The notes: generated by a model from the letters alone, not told the origin. 11,641 bases of DNA from Oscillospiraceae bacterium (GCA_020866945.1 JAJBVW010000067.1:1-11641); one strand, 5' to 3'. Counted from the first letter of the stretch, positions 1-6,358 are shown. Numbers and translations: made by a program.

Positions 1-122
1 TATACAGGTAAATCCACGTTTCTACAAATCGGAGGTCATTACATATTGTCTAAGAAACATCTCTTTTGGGCCGCTGTTTTCCATCATTCCTACAAATTTT
101 ATCATTACAGCCGGATTGCCGG

Positions 123-151
123 TTGAAAAATCCAAAACAATTCCTTATACT
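123..151 (+). promoter_or_regulatory. sigma-A-type promoter of the aminotransferase gene
   Basis: A -35 element TTGAAA at 123-128 is followed by a spacer of exactly 17 bases and a -10 element TATACT at 146-151, which places the transcription start near 158. A second TATAAT at 169-174 lacks a well-spaced -35 and overlaps the AAGGAG ribosome binding site, so I prefer the first. The 122 bases upstream are AT-rich and I see no gene there beyond a weak TTG-started 26-codon frame. Confidence 0.6.
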
Positions 152-197
152 AGACATCAACGAAAACTTATAATAAGGAGCATCCGTCTGTAATTAT

Positions 198-1472
198 ATG
201 AAAAGCTATGAAAAAATGACCGCCAAGGAGCGGGAGCGAGAATACGCCGCCGTAAAAAAGCAATATGAGGAGCTGAAGGCCCTGGGCCGTCCCCTGGATA
301 TGAGCCGGGGCAAGCCCAATTCCGTTCAGCTCGACCTTTCCATGGGCCTGCTGGGCCAGGAGCCGACGGAGCTGATCATCACCTATAAGGGCACAGACGT
401 GCGAAATTACGGCGAGCTGGCCGGGGTGGACGAGTGCAAGCAGCTGTTTGCGGATCTTCTGGGCCTGGAGCAGAAAAACATCATCATGGGCGGCCAATCG
501 AGCCTTTCCCTGATGTATGACTGCGTGGTGCGCGCGCTCCTGCTGGGGGTTTACAACGGCAGCAAGCCATGGGGCCAGCAGGGAACCATCAAATTCCTCT
601 GTCCGGTGCCGGGGTATGATCGGCATTTTGCCATCTGCCAGGAGTTCGGCATAGAGATGATTAACATCCCCATGACTGCCGACGGCCCGGACATGGACAT
701 GATAAAGCAGTATGTGGAGTCCGACCCCCAGGTGAAGGGCATCTGGGGCGGGCCCAAGTATTGAAACCCGACAGGCCTGACCTATTCGGACGACACCGTC
801 CGGGCCTTCGCCGCCCTGAAGCCGGCGGCGGACGACTTCCGCATTTTCTGGGACAACGCCTATATCGTCCACTGCTTCGAGCAGGAGGACGACCATCTTC
901 TGAACATCTTCGACGCCTGCAAGGAATACGGCTCGGAGGATATGGTCTATGAGTTCACCTCCACCAGCAAGGTGACGTTTTCCGGAGCGGGTCTTGCCGT
1001 CCTGGCCGCCAGCGAGGGGAACGTCAAATTCCTGCTGCGCCAGATGAGCGTGCAGACCCTGGGATATGACAAGATAAACCAGCTTCGCCATGTGAAATTC
1101 CTCAAGAGCGTGGATGGCATCCAGGCCCATATGCGCCGCCAGGCCGCCCTGCTCAAGCCCAAGTTTGACTGCGTGGTGGGTTATCTCCAGCGGGAGATCA
1201 CCCCCCGGGACATCGGCTGGTGGCACACGCCCAACGGGGGCTATTTCATCGCCTTCGCAGGCCTGCCCAACACCGCCAAGCGCTGCGTGGAGCTGTGCGC
1301 GGAGGCGTCTCTCCTCCTGACGCCCGCCGGTGCGCCCTTCCCCTACGGTAAGGACCCGGAGGACAATACCATCCGTATCGCCCCTTCCTATCCTGACATC
1401 CCCTCGCTGGCCTCCGCCATGCAGCTTTTCTGCATCGCCGCGCGCATGGCCGCGCTGGAATCTCTGAGCTGA
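198..1472 (+). pseudogene. aspartate aminotransferase-type PLP enzyme, interrupted by an in-frame TGA
   Basis: This is a fold-type I PLP aminotransferase of the family whose members carry a PKYSNPTG-like motif (the putative alanine/aspartate aminotransferase family, Pfam Asp_aminotransf as I recall it). Residues 1-188 read cleanly and include RGKP near 39, a GGQSS turn near 98 that would bind the cofactor phosphate, and CPVPGYDRHF. Codon 189 (762-764) is TGA where relatives have serine in PKYSNP. The same frame then continues without gap to 1472: NPTG (190-193), WDNAY (218-222, Asp contacting the pyridine nitrogen), STSK with Lys258 as the expected Schiff-base lysine, NQLRHVKF, PNGGYF and RIAPSYP. 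Including the stop the frame is 424 codons, the normal family length. The two residues before the motif, WGGP, are also unusual (WCVP is usual in relatives I recall). ATG at 198 is the only in-frame start near the AAGGAG at 175-180, although that spacing (17 bases) is long; ATG 216 is an alternative. Without readthrough the 188-residue product lacks the catalytic lysine, so it is a probable pseudogene, a sequencing error, or less likely a recoded gene. Confidence 0.85.
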
Positions 1473-1493
1473 ACGCTAAATTATTCTCAATTT

Positions 1494-1523
1494 TTGACTT
1501 TTTCGTTTTCCTCGTGATAAAAT
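1494..1523 (+). promoter_or_regulatory. promoter of the DUF2798-like gene
   Basis: TTGACT at 1494-1499 is followed 18 bases later by TAAAAT at 1518-1523, preceded by TGA at 1515-1517, which makes an extended -10 (TGn). The transcription start would lie near 1530, leaving a leader of about 128 bases before the chosen start codon at 1658, long enough to hold a regulatory RNA. Confidence 0.6.
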
Positions 1524-1540
1524 TTCCTGGAAATTAAATC

Positions 1541-1639
1541 GCGCATGAACGACACAAGTTGTGCTTTGCACATAAATCTGATTACGGTACTATGCAGCAT
1601 ATCAGATGAATGGCAAGGCGGCTTGTGTCTTTTTTGCGC
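1541..1639 (+). promoter_or_regulatory. candidate structured 5' leader RNA (unrecognised cis-regulator)
   Basis: The leader contains nested complementary segments: GCGCA (1541-1545) with TGCGC (1635-1639); GACACAAG (1551-1558) with CTTGTGTC (1622-1629); GTGC-TTT-GCAC (1561-1571); and ATCTGAT (1576-1582) with ATCAGAT (1601-1607). Together they would make a multi-branch junction closed by an 8-bp stem. The closing strand is followed directly by six T residues (1630-1635) and then by the AAGGAG ribosome binding site at 1645-1650. CACA (1553-1556) could alternatively pair with TGTG (1560-1563), which would compete with the 8-bp stem. I do not recognise any known riboswitch consensus. The pairing is read directly from the sequence; the regulatory role is inference. 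Confidence 0.45.
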
Positions 1640-1657
1640 CTAAAAAGGAGAATGAAT

Positions 1658-2215
1658 ATGCCAAGAAACCAGTTTCAGCGAATGATTTTTGCGCTCATCA
1701 CCGTGATTATCACCGTCCATGGCTATGTGTTTTACAGCCTGTACGTGGTAAACGGCGCGACGCTTATGGAGGTCAACGGCGCGGACAGCGTGATCCACGC
1801 CATCAACGCCCAGGGCGGCGTGTATATGTTTGGCCGGATGCTCCCTATCTGGGCCGTTATTCTCGTGGAGTTCTGCTTCGCCTATGCCCTGGAGTGTCTC
1901 ATGGGCAGCCCCTGCTCCTTTAAGCTGGCCGCGAAATGCTTCGACCCCAAGACCACCCACCCGGTCATTTTCGAGAGTGCCATCATCTGCGCTACCGTGG
2001 GCCTGATGTGCCCCGCCATGAGCTTTCTCGCGGCCTGCTTCTATTATCCGTACTACAGCGGCTTCCACCTGCTGACCCTGCTGGCCAACTGGCTGAAGCT
2101 CGTGTGCTATAACTTCCCCTTTGCCTTCTTCACCCAGCTGTTTTTCATTCAGCCCCTGGTACGAACCATCTTCAAGCTCCTGTTCCGCAAGGACATAAAG
2201 GCCCGGCAGAGATAA
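1658..2215 (+). CDS. DUF2798-like four-helix integral membrane protein
   Basis: A 185-residue hydrophobic protein with four predicted membrane segments at about residues 7-30, 58-80, 103-128 and 147-170, a lysine/arginine-rich C-terminal tail (RKDIKARQR) and short polar loops. The pattern, with an opening PRNQFQRMIFALITVIITVH and closing NFPFAFFTQLFFIQPLVR, fits the DUF2798 family as I know it from gut Clostridia; its function is unknown to me. I chose ATG 1658 because AAGGAG at 1645-1650 sits 7 bases upstream; ATG 1652 would leave only one base and the longer frame from 1610 would put the start inside the leader. The gene stands alone, with its own promoter at 1494-1523 and a long leader with self-complementary segments, so it may be controlled at the RNA level. 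The cytosolic tail and absence of catalytic motifs suggest a structural or transport role, but that is a guess. Confidence 0.75.
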   Translation: MPRNQFQRMIFALITVIITVHGYVFYSLYVVNGATLMEVNGADSVIHAINAQGGVYMFGRMLPIWAVILVEFCFAYALECLMGSPCSFKLAAKCFDPKTTHPVIFESAIICATVGLMCPAMSFLAACFYYPYYSGFHLLTLLANWLKLVCYNFPFAFFTQLFFIQPLVRTIFKLLFRKDIKARQR

Positions 2216-2274
2216 ACTGGAATCTGTAGCTTCCTTATATCCCTCCCAACAATCTTCAGTATTTGTATATTCAT

Positions 2275-2297
2275 CTTCTTGCCCTTTGGACAAGAAG
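2275..2297 (+). other. stem-loop between the DUF2798-like and YbjN-like genes
   Basis: CTTCTTG (2275-2281) pairs with CAAGAAG (2291-2297) around a 9-base loop in which CC and GG may extend the stem. No T-run follows on either strand, so it is at best a weak terminator or a processing site for the upstream transcript. The rest of 2216-2345 is AT-rich with no gene that I can support. Confidence 0.3.
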
Positions 2298-2345
2298 CAT
2301 CCCCTCGCTCTGCTTGGTCAATTCCGATTTATCAGCAAAAATTGT

Positions 2346-2374
2346 TTGACATTACAGTTTCAGTACAGTAGAAT
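2346..2374 (+). promoter_or_regulatory. promoter of the YbjN-like gene
   Basis: A perfect TTGACA at 2346-2351, a 17-base spacer and TAGAAT at 2369-2374 give a strong sigma-A promoter. Transcription would start near 2381 and leave a leader of about 74 bases. The ribosome binding site GGAGG at 2442-2446 is 8 bases from the start codon. Confidence 0.75.
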
Positions 2375-2454
2375 CAATTATATCAGGATCGATCAGATTA
2401 ACATGCGTGCGAGGTATCGGAGCTTTCTAAAAGAACACATGGGAGGAATGAGCT

Positions 2455-2805
2455 ATGAACAGAGCAGCACAACGCTACATCGACACATTGCAGCGAAATG
2501 ACATCAAGGTAAAGGAAACCTTTGAGACCAGCGACGGACAGACTGTAGTAAAATGCGGTTGGAACCTGTCATCTACCAAAATTGACGTTCTGGTGGCGTT
2601 CCCGGAGGATTGCAAGTACGCGGCGATCCGCTGCTTTAACTTTGCAAGCGTCCCGAAGGATCGCCTTGGGCATGCCCTGATTGTTTGCAATGAGTTGAAC
2701 AAGAAGTACAAATGGGTGAAGTTTTATGTGGACGATGATGGTGATATGACCGCCGAAGATGACGCGATCATCGACGCAGAGACCTGCGGCGATGAGTGCT
2801 ATTAG
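2455..2805 (+). CDS. YbjN-like domain protein, C-terminally truncated by an in-frame TAG
   Basis: The 116-residue product resembles YbjN-domain proteins (a fold related to type III secretion chaperones): an N-terminal helix, strands over residues 17-60 (KVKETFETSDGQTVVKCGW), RCFNFASVPKDRLGHALIVCNELNKKYKWVKFYVDDDGDMTAEDDAIID and a final DAETCGDECY. Known members bind partners rather than catalyse, and the exact role here is unknown. The stop is TAG at 2803-2805, but the same frame runs on to TGA at 2872-2874 and reads LMVRMTQILNESYSVVMKAIYG, which looks like the amphipathic C-terminal helix of relatives. One G-to-T change in GAG (Glu) would create this stop. The restored protein would be 139 residues. 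The truncated product may still fold. GGAGG 8 bases before ATG 2455 supports the start. The gene is less GC-rich than its neighbours and is followed by a terminator at 2957-2997. Confidence 0.75.
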   Translation: MNRAAQRYIDTLQRNDIKVKETFETSDGQTVVKCGWNLSSTKIDVLVAFPEDCKYAAIRCFNFASVPKDRLGHALIVCNELNKKYKWVKFYVDDDGDMTAEDDAIIDAETCGDECY

Positions 2806-2875
2806 CTTATGGTTCGTATGACTCAGATTTTGAATGAGTCCTATTCGGTAGTTATGAAGGCGATCTATGGCTGAT

Positions 2876-2897
2876 CTTGCGCAAATTGTAGCGCAAG
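2876..2897 (+). other. stem-loop just after the full-length YbjN-like frame
   Basis: CTTGCGC (2876-2882) and GCGCAAG (2891-2897) form a 7-bp stem with an 8-base loop, beginning two bases after the TGA that would end the full-length YbjN-like reading frame. It has no T-run, so it is more likely an mRNA-stabilising 3' structure than a terminator. Confidence 0.35.
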
Positions 2898-2956
2898 GAA
2901 GATCCTCGCCTTATACAATGACTTCGCATAATTTTACGAAATTTTCGTATAACAAA

Positions 2957-2997
2957 CAAGAGGGACTGTTCCAGAAAAACAGTCCCTCTTGCTTTTT
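2957..2997. terminator. bidirectional intrinsic terminator between convergent genes
   Basis: A perfect 14-bp stem (2957-2970 with 2978-2991) closes a 7-base loop. On the plus strand it is followed by five T residues at 2993-2997, ending the YbjN-like transcript. On the minus strand the stem lies 15 bases past the stop of the binding-protein gene and is followed by a T-rich stretch, so it also serves the transporter operon. Confidence 0.9.
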
Positions 2998-3005
2998 AGA
3001 CTTTT

Positions 3006-4247
3006 TTACGCGCAGTAGATGGCCTCCAGCTGGGCGTCGGTCAGCTCTACGCCGTACATATAGCTGAAGTAGTCGCTGACCACCTCGGTCAGGTCATAGC
3101 TCACATAGTCGGCATAGCAGATGGCGGCGCAGTACAGGCAGCCAAGAACCCGCAGACTGTTGGGGGAGCGGTCGAACCAGTTCTGGGGCAGCAGGGGGAT
3201 GGAATACACGTCCCCGTTTTGCACGGCGGTGATGCCGGACCAGGCGTCGGAGGTGGTGATCTCCTGATAGGCGGGAACCAGCCAGACGAAGATATAGTCG
3301 GGATCCCACTGGACGACCTGCTCCAGCGTGACCTCCTCCAGACCGCCCATGCTGGTCATGGAGATGTCGTCGCCCACGCAGTTGGTCAGGCCGCAGAATT
3401 CGAACACGGCGGCGTGCATGGAGCCGACAGCCTCGGTGAACAGGCCGGTGGCCTGCTCGGCATAATAGAAGGTGGGTACGTCCCCAGCAGCGGCTGCGGC
3501 CTCGGCGGCCTCCGTTACCATATCCAGCAGGCTCTGGATATAGACGGACACCTCATAGCCCCGCTGGGCGTTGCCGAACCACAGGCCGATGTTGGCGGCA
3601 CATTCGGCAGAGTCCGCGATGTCCCGGCTCAGGCAGACCACGGGGATGCCGTATTCCTCGGCCATCTCGTCCGCGGAGGCGATGGTGGATTCCAGGCCCT
3701 CCTCAGAGCAGTCGAAGGTGTTGATGATGACGTCCGGGCTGACCACCAGGATGTTCTCCTCATTGGCGGTGCTGGTGCCGTAGTTGCCGCCTACCGTCTC
3801 CAAATCGCGGACGGATTCGGGGTAATAGGCCAGGGCCTCCTCGGTAAACTCAGCCGCCCAGCCCACGAGCTGCTCCGGCACGATGGCGCACAGCCAGCCC
3901 TCGGCGGTGGGGCTGGAGTTCCAGATGACAGGGTTGGCCTTGAAGGTGACCTCCCGGCCCGCCATGTCCACGATGGTGACATAGCCGTCCTCGTCCGGCT
4001 CCAGATCCTCCACGGTGACGGCGGCCTCCTCGGCCTCCTCCGCTTCGGCGGCTTCCTCAGCAGCTGCCTCCTCGGCGGCCTGGGCTTCGGCAATGTAGGC
4101 GTCCAGGGTGTCCTGAAGGGCGTCGGCCTGATCCTGGATGGCGTCCAGCTGGGCCGAGATGTCGGCGGAGCCGCTGCATCCCGCCATCATGCACAGGCAC
4201 AGGGCCAGAGCAAGCACGGCGGCAACGATTTTCTTCATGGTTTTCAT
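3006..4247 (-). CDS. iron-siderophore/heme/cobalamin-type ABC importer, lipoprotein substrate-binding protein
   Basis: A 413-residue lipoprotein of the FepB/BtuF-like periplasmic binding protein family (Peripla_BP_2). Residues 1-23 form a signal peptide with a lipobox ending MAGC, so Cys24 should be lipidated and anchor the protein outside the membrane. Residues about 27-76 are an unusual Ala/Glu-rich helical linker. The ligand-binding domain starts near GYVTIVDMAGREVTFKANP and includes PEQLVGWAAEFTEEA, the NEENILVVSPDVIIN segment of lobe 1 and EQVVQWDPDYIFVW of lobe 2, all typical of the family. AAAGGA precedes the ATG at 4247 by 7 bases after AGGA. It is the last gene of the operon after the permease and ATPase, separated from the ATPase stop by 64 bases that carry a small hairpin. 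The ligand cannot be told from sequence; a ferric siderophore or heme is most likely, cobalamin possible. Confidence 0.88.
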   Translation of the reverse strand: MKTMKKIVAAVLALALCLCMMAGCSGSADISAQLDAIQDQADALQDTLDAYIAEAQAAEEAAAEEAAEAEEAEEAAVTVEDLEPDEDGYVTIVDMAGREVTFKANPVIWNSSPTAEGWLCAIVPEQLVGWAAEFTEEALAYYPESVRDLETVGGNYGTSTANEENILVVSPDVIINTFDCSEEGLESTIASADEMAEEYGIPVVCLSRDIADSAECAANIGLWFGNAQRGYEVSVYIQSLLDMVTEAAEAAAAAGDVPTFYYAEQATGLFTEAVGSMHAAVFEFCGLTNCVGDDISMTSMGGLEEVTLEQVVQWDPDYIFVWLVPAYQEITTSDAWSGITAVQNGDVYSIPLLPQNWFDRSPNSLRVLGCLYCAAICYADYVSYDLTEVVSDYFSYMYGVELTDAQLEAIYCA

Positions 4248-4286
4248 TTTGTTGTCCTTTCTTTGAAATTTTGAAATATATCTCCT

Positions 4287-4299
4287 CGCGCAGTGCGCG
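4287..4299 (-). other. intercistronic GC hairpin before the binding-protein gene
   Basis: CGCGC and GCGCG flank a 3-base loop, giving a 13-base near-perfect palindrome in the gap between ATPase stop and binding-protein start. There is no following T-run on the minus strand, so it is not a terminator. Such hairpins often mark mRNA processing or stability differences between the ATPase and the more abundant binding protein; that role is inferred. Confidence 0.4.
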
Positions 4300-4311
4300 T
4301 TGGAAGCGAAG

Positions 4312-5091
4312 TCATTCCATCAGGGGAACACAGCCCCGCACCAGACGGCCATTGGCCTGGGCCGTGGTGATGCAGACGTCGATGCCGTAGGCCCGGCGCA
4401 TATTTTCCGGGGTCATGATTTCCTCCGGCGGGCCGGACAGCATTTCCCGCTCCCTGGTCAGCAGCAGCACCTGGGTGCCACACAGGAATACATGGTCGGG
4501 GGTGTGGGTGGTCATCACCACGATGATCCCCTGGGCCGCCAGGGACTGCACGGTTTTCAGCACCATGGCCTGATTGGCGAAATCCAGATTGGCCGCAGGC
4601 TCGTCCATAAGAAGGATCTTCGGCTCCTGCACCAGCGCCCGCGCAATCAGAACCATCTGCCGCTCCCCGCCGCTGATGCGGGTGTATATCTTATCCCCCA
4701 GGTGGGCGATGCCCAGCGCCTCCAGCGTCTGATCCGCCAGGGCGTAGTCCCGCTCTGTGGGGGCGCTCATGATGCCCAGATGGGCCGTCCGACCCATGAC
4801 CACCACCTGCTGCACCGTATAGGGGAAGGGGGGAATGTGGGACTGGGGCACAAAGCCCATCAGCTGAGCCTTTTTCCGGGCGGGCCAGCGCAAAATGGAC
4901 GCGCCGTCCACCGTCACGTCCCCGCCCATGGCGGGGAGCAGGCCCATCAGGGTCTTGAACAGGGTGGTTTTCCCCACCCCGTTGGGGCCGAGAATGCACA
5001 GCACCGCGCCGCTCTCTGCGGCAAAATACAGACCGGTCAAAACCGGTGCGTTTCCATACCCGCAGCACATCCCCTCAGCAGCAAAGTTCAT
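4312..5091 (-). CDS. FecE/BtuD-type ABC importer ATPase
   Basis: A 259-residue ATP-binding subunit that powers the importer from the cytoplasmic face. Motifs in order: Walker A GPNGVGKT (residues 35-42), Q-loop Gln83 in VPQSH, signature ISGGE (139-143, a conservative form of LSGGQ), Walker B ILLMDEP with catalytic Glu164, D-loop NLD (168-170) and switch His196 in TTH. PFPYTVQQVVVMGR after the Q-loop is typical of the FecE/siderophore branch. ATG 5097 is possible, but I chose ATG 5091 because it overlaps the permease stop as ATGA and sits 8 bases from GGGAG, whereas 5097 would leave almost no spacing. Translational coupling to the permease is therefore likely. All catalytic residues are present. 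Confidence 0.93.
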   Translation of the reverse strand: MNFAAEGMCCGYGNAPVLTGLYFAAESGAVLCILGPNGVGKTTLFKTLMGLLPAMGGDVTVDGASILRWPARKKAQLMGFVPQSHIPPFPYTVQQVVVMGRTAHLGIMSAPTERDYALADQTLEALGIAHLGDKIYTRISGGERQMVLIARALVQEPKILLMDEPAANLDFANQAMVLKTVQSLAAQGIIVVMTTHTPDHVFLCGTQVLLLTREREMLSGPPEEIMTPENMRRAYGIDVCITTAQANGRLVRGCVPLME

Positions 5092-6131
5092 AGCCATCTC
5101 TCCCTTCCTTTTACGAGAAGAATCAGGAAAAAGGGCGCACCGATCAGGGCGGTCAGGATGCCGATGGAGACCTCCACCGCGAAAAATATGCGGGTGATGT
5201 TGTCCACCAGCATCAGAAAGATGGCTCCGCCCATGGCGGAGGCTGGCAGGAGATATTTATAGTCCGGCCCCACCAGAAAACGCATGAGATGGGGAATCAC
5301 CAGCCCAATCCAGCCCACCATGCCGCAGCCCGCTACAGAGGCGGAGGTGGCGAGTGTGGCGCAGCCGATCATCACCAGCCGCATGGCCTTCACGTTTACC
5401 CCGAGGGTCTGCGCCTCCTCGTCCCCGAAGGACAGCAGATTCAGCCGATAGGACAAAAGCAGCAGCGGTATCAGGCTGATAATCACCGGAATTATTAAGA
5501 TGGGCAGGGCGCTGAGCTTTATGCTTGCCATGCTGCCCATAAGCCAGAAGGTGATCTCCCCGAGCTGGCTGTCCGTATCGGCCAGCAGCTTTGTGATGGA
5601 GACCCCAGCGGAAAACAGGGAGGACACCACCATCCCCGTCAGCACCAAGGTCGTGGTGTTGTTCTCCCGGCGGGAGACAATGGAGCTGATGGCCAGGGTC
5701 AGCACCACCGCCGCAATGCCGCATATAAAGGCGGAAATCTGCTGCACCAGAATGGAGGCGGACAGCAAAATGGACACGCAGGCCCCGAAGGCCGCCCCGG
5801 AGCTGGCTCCCAGCAGGTCGGGGGACACCATGGGGTTGTGGAATATCCCCTGATAGGCGGCCCCAGAGACGGACAGAGCCGCCCCCACAAAAATGCAGGC
5901 CGTCAGCCGGGGCAGACGCACGTTCATAAAGGCCACCCAGCCGTTGTGGGTGTATTCCGTGGAAAAGCCCAGCAGGGAGCCGAGAATCTGGAAAATCTCA
6001 TGGAGAGACAGGGGGTATATCCCCTGGGTCATGGAGATGAGGAAGATGGCTACCATAGCCACAAACAGCCCCGTGAGCATCAGCCCAAGCTGCCTGCGCC
6101 GGGCCTTGTTGTTTACCGGCAGCGTGGACAC
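5088..6131 (-). CDS. FecCD-family ABC importer permease
   Basis: A 347-residue inner-membrane permease of the FecCD/BtuC family, which works as a dimer and transports ferric siderophores, heme or cobalamin. Hydrophobic segments run through the whole protein, and family hallmarks are visible: RLPRLTACIFVGAALSVSGAAYQGIFHNPMVSPDLLGASSGAAFG (split here only for recognition: RLPRL and NPMVSPDLLG), the GDEEAQTLGV cytoplasmic coupling segment, CGMVGWIGLVIPHLMR and GAPFFLILL near the C-terminus. A longer frame begins at 6221, but I chose GTG 6131 because AAAGGAGG at 6139-6146 lies 7 bases upstream, and the extra 30 residues (encoded by the leader hairpin) match no permease N-terminus. It is the first gene of the operon; the stop overlaps the ATPase start by four bases. 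Confidence 0.93.
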   Translation of the reverse strand: MSTLPVNNKARRRQLGLMLTGLFVAMVAIFLISMTQGIYPLSLHEIFQILGSLLGFSTEYTHNGWVAFMNVRLPRLTACIFVGAALSVSGAAYQGIFHNPMVSPDLLGASSGAAFGACVSILLSASILVQQISAFICGIAAVVLTLAISSIVSRRENNTTTLVLTGMVVSSLFSAGVSITKLLADTDSQLGEITFWLMGSMASIKLSALPILIIPVIISLIPLLLLSYRLNLLSFGDEEAQTLGVNVKAMRLVMIGCATLATSASVAGCGMVGWIGLVIPHLMRFLVGPDYKYLLPASAMGGAIFLMLVDNITRIFFAVEVSIGILTALIGAPFFLILLVKGRERWL

Positions 6132-6167
6132 AGCGCCGCCTCCTTTCTGATATGCAAAAACAGCGCC

Positions 6168-6220
6168 TGCAGCGCCTGCGTAAAAAAATCCGAGAAGCTC
6201 GGACTTACGCAAACGCTGCA
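6168..6220 (-). promoter_or_regulatory. attenuator-like hairpin in the ABC importer leader
   Basis: Between the promoter and the permease start the transcript can fold into one long interrupted hairpin. Minus-strand pairs are TGCAGCG (6220-6214) with CGCTGCA (6174-6168), GCGTAA (6210-6205) with TTACGC (6183-6178), and TCCGAG (6203-6198) with CTCGGA (6194-6189) around a 3-base loop. The inner 6-bp stem is followed at once by seven T residues (6188-6182), the form of an intrinsic terminator. Part of the T-run also belongs to the outer stem, so an alternative fold could hide it. The structure is seen directly; control by attenuation is inference. Confidence 0.55.
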
Positions 6221-6261
6221 CAACTTTAGAAAGATGTTTTATTCTATTAACTTATACAATA

Positions 6262-6290
6262 ATTCTATTAGCATTTTCTCCGTTTGTCAA
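6262..6290 (-). promoter_or_regulatory. promoter of the ABC importer operon, with repeat operator candidate
   Basis: On the minus strand TTGACA (6290-6285), a 17-base spacer and TAGAAT (6267-6262) form a strong sigma-A promoter; transcription would start near 6255 with a leader of about 124 bases. The 9-base word TAATAGAAT occurs at 6270-6262, over the -10, and again at 6249-6241, 21 bp (two helical turns) apart. The TAAT-aga-ATTA dyad over the -10 is AT-rich like metal-regulator sites but is not a clear Fur box. Confidence 0.8.
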
Positions 6291-6358
6291 TCCCCCGGCG
6301 CGTAGCTTTTTTCACAAAAAACGACACCGCCGCTTGTTTACATTCACAATATAAGAAC

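Noticed and set aside
46..126. TTG-started 26-codon frame after GGAGG at 31-35
   Set aside because: Start codon is weak, the 10-base spacing is loose, composition is not coding-like and nothing is recognisable in it.
198..2874. Stop codon reassignment (TGA or TAG read as an amino acid)
   Set aside because: Intact neighbours end normally in TGA and TAA, and two different stops interrupt two genes, which fits mutation rather than a changed code.
2921..2950. Resemblance of ACTTCGCATAAT and nearby bases to a loxP or dif half-site
   Set aside because: The second arm does not match either site, and no recombinase gene or mobile element is nearby, so it is chance similarity in AT-rich DNA.
3219..4274. 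Long plus-strand open frame of 351 codons opposite the binding-protein gene
   Set aside because: It is antisense to a well-supported gene, has Gly/His/Leu-rich shadow composition typical of GC-rich antisense frames and no ribosome binding site.
6162..6179. Tandem 9-base repeat AGCGCCTGC x2 in the importer leader
   Set aside because: Two copies only, and it is explained by the complementary arms of the leader hairpin rather than a repeat array.
5088..6221. Permease start at 6221 with 30 extra residues
   Set aside because: The extension would be encoded by the leader hairpin, has no permease similarity, and GTG 6131 has an excellent ribosome binding site.
6132..6255. Cobalamin riboswitch in the ABC importer leader
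   Set aside because: The leader is only about 124 bases and lacks the B12-box; the visible fold is a simple nested hairpin.
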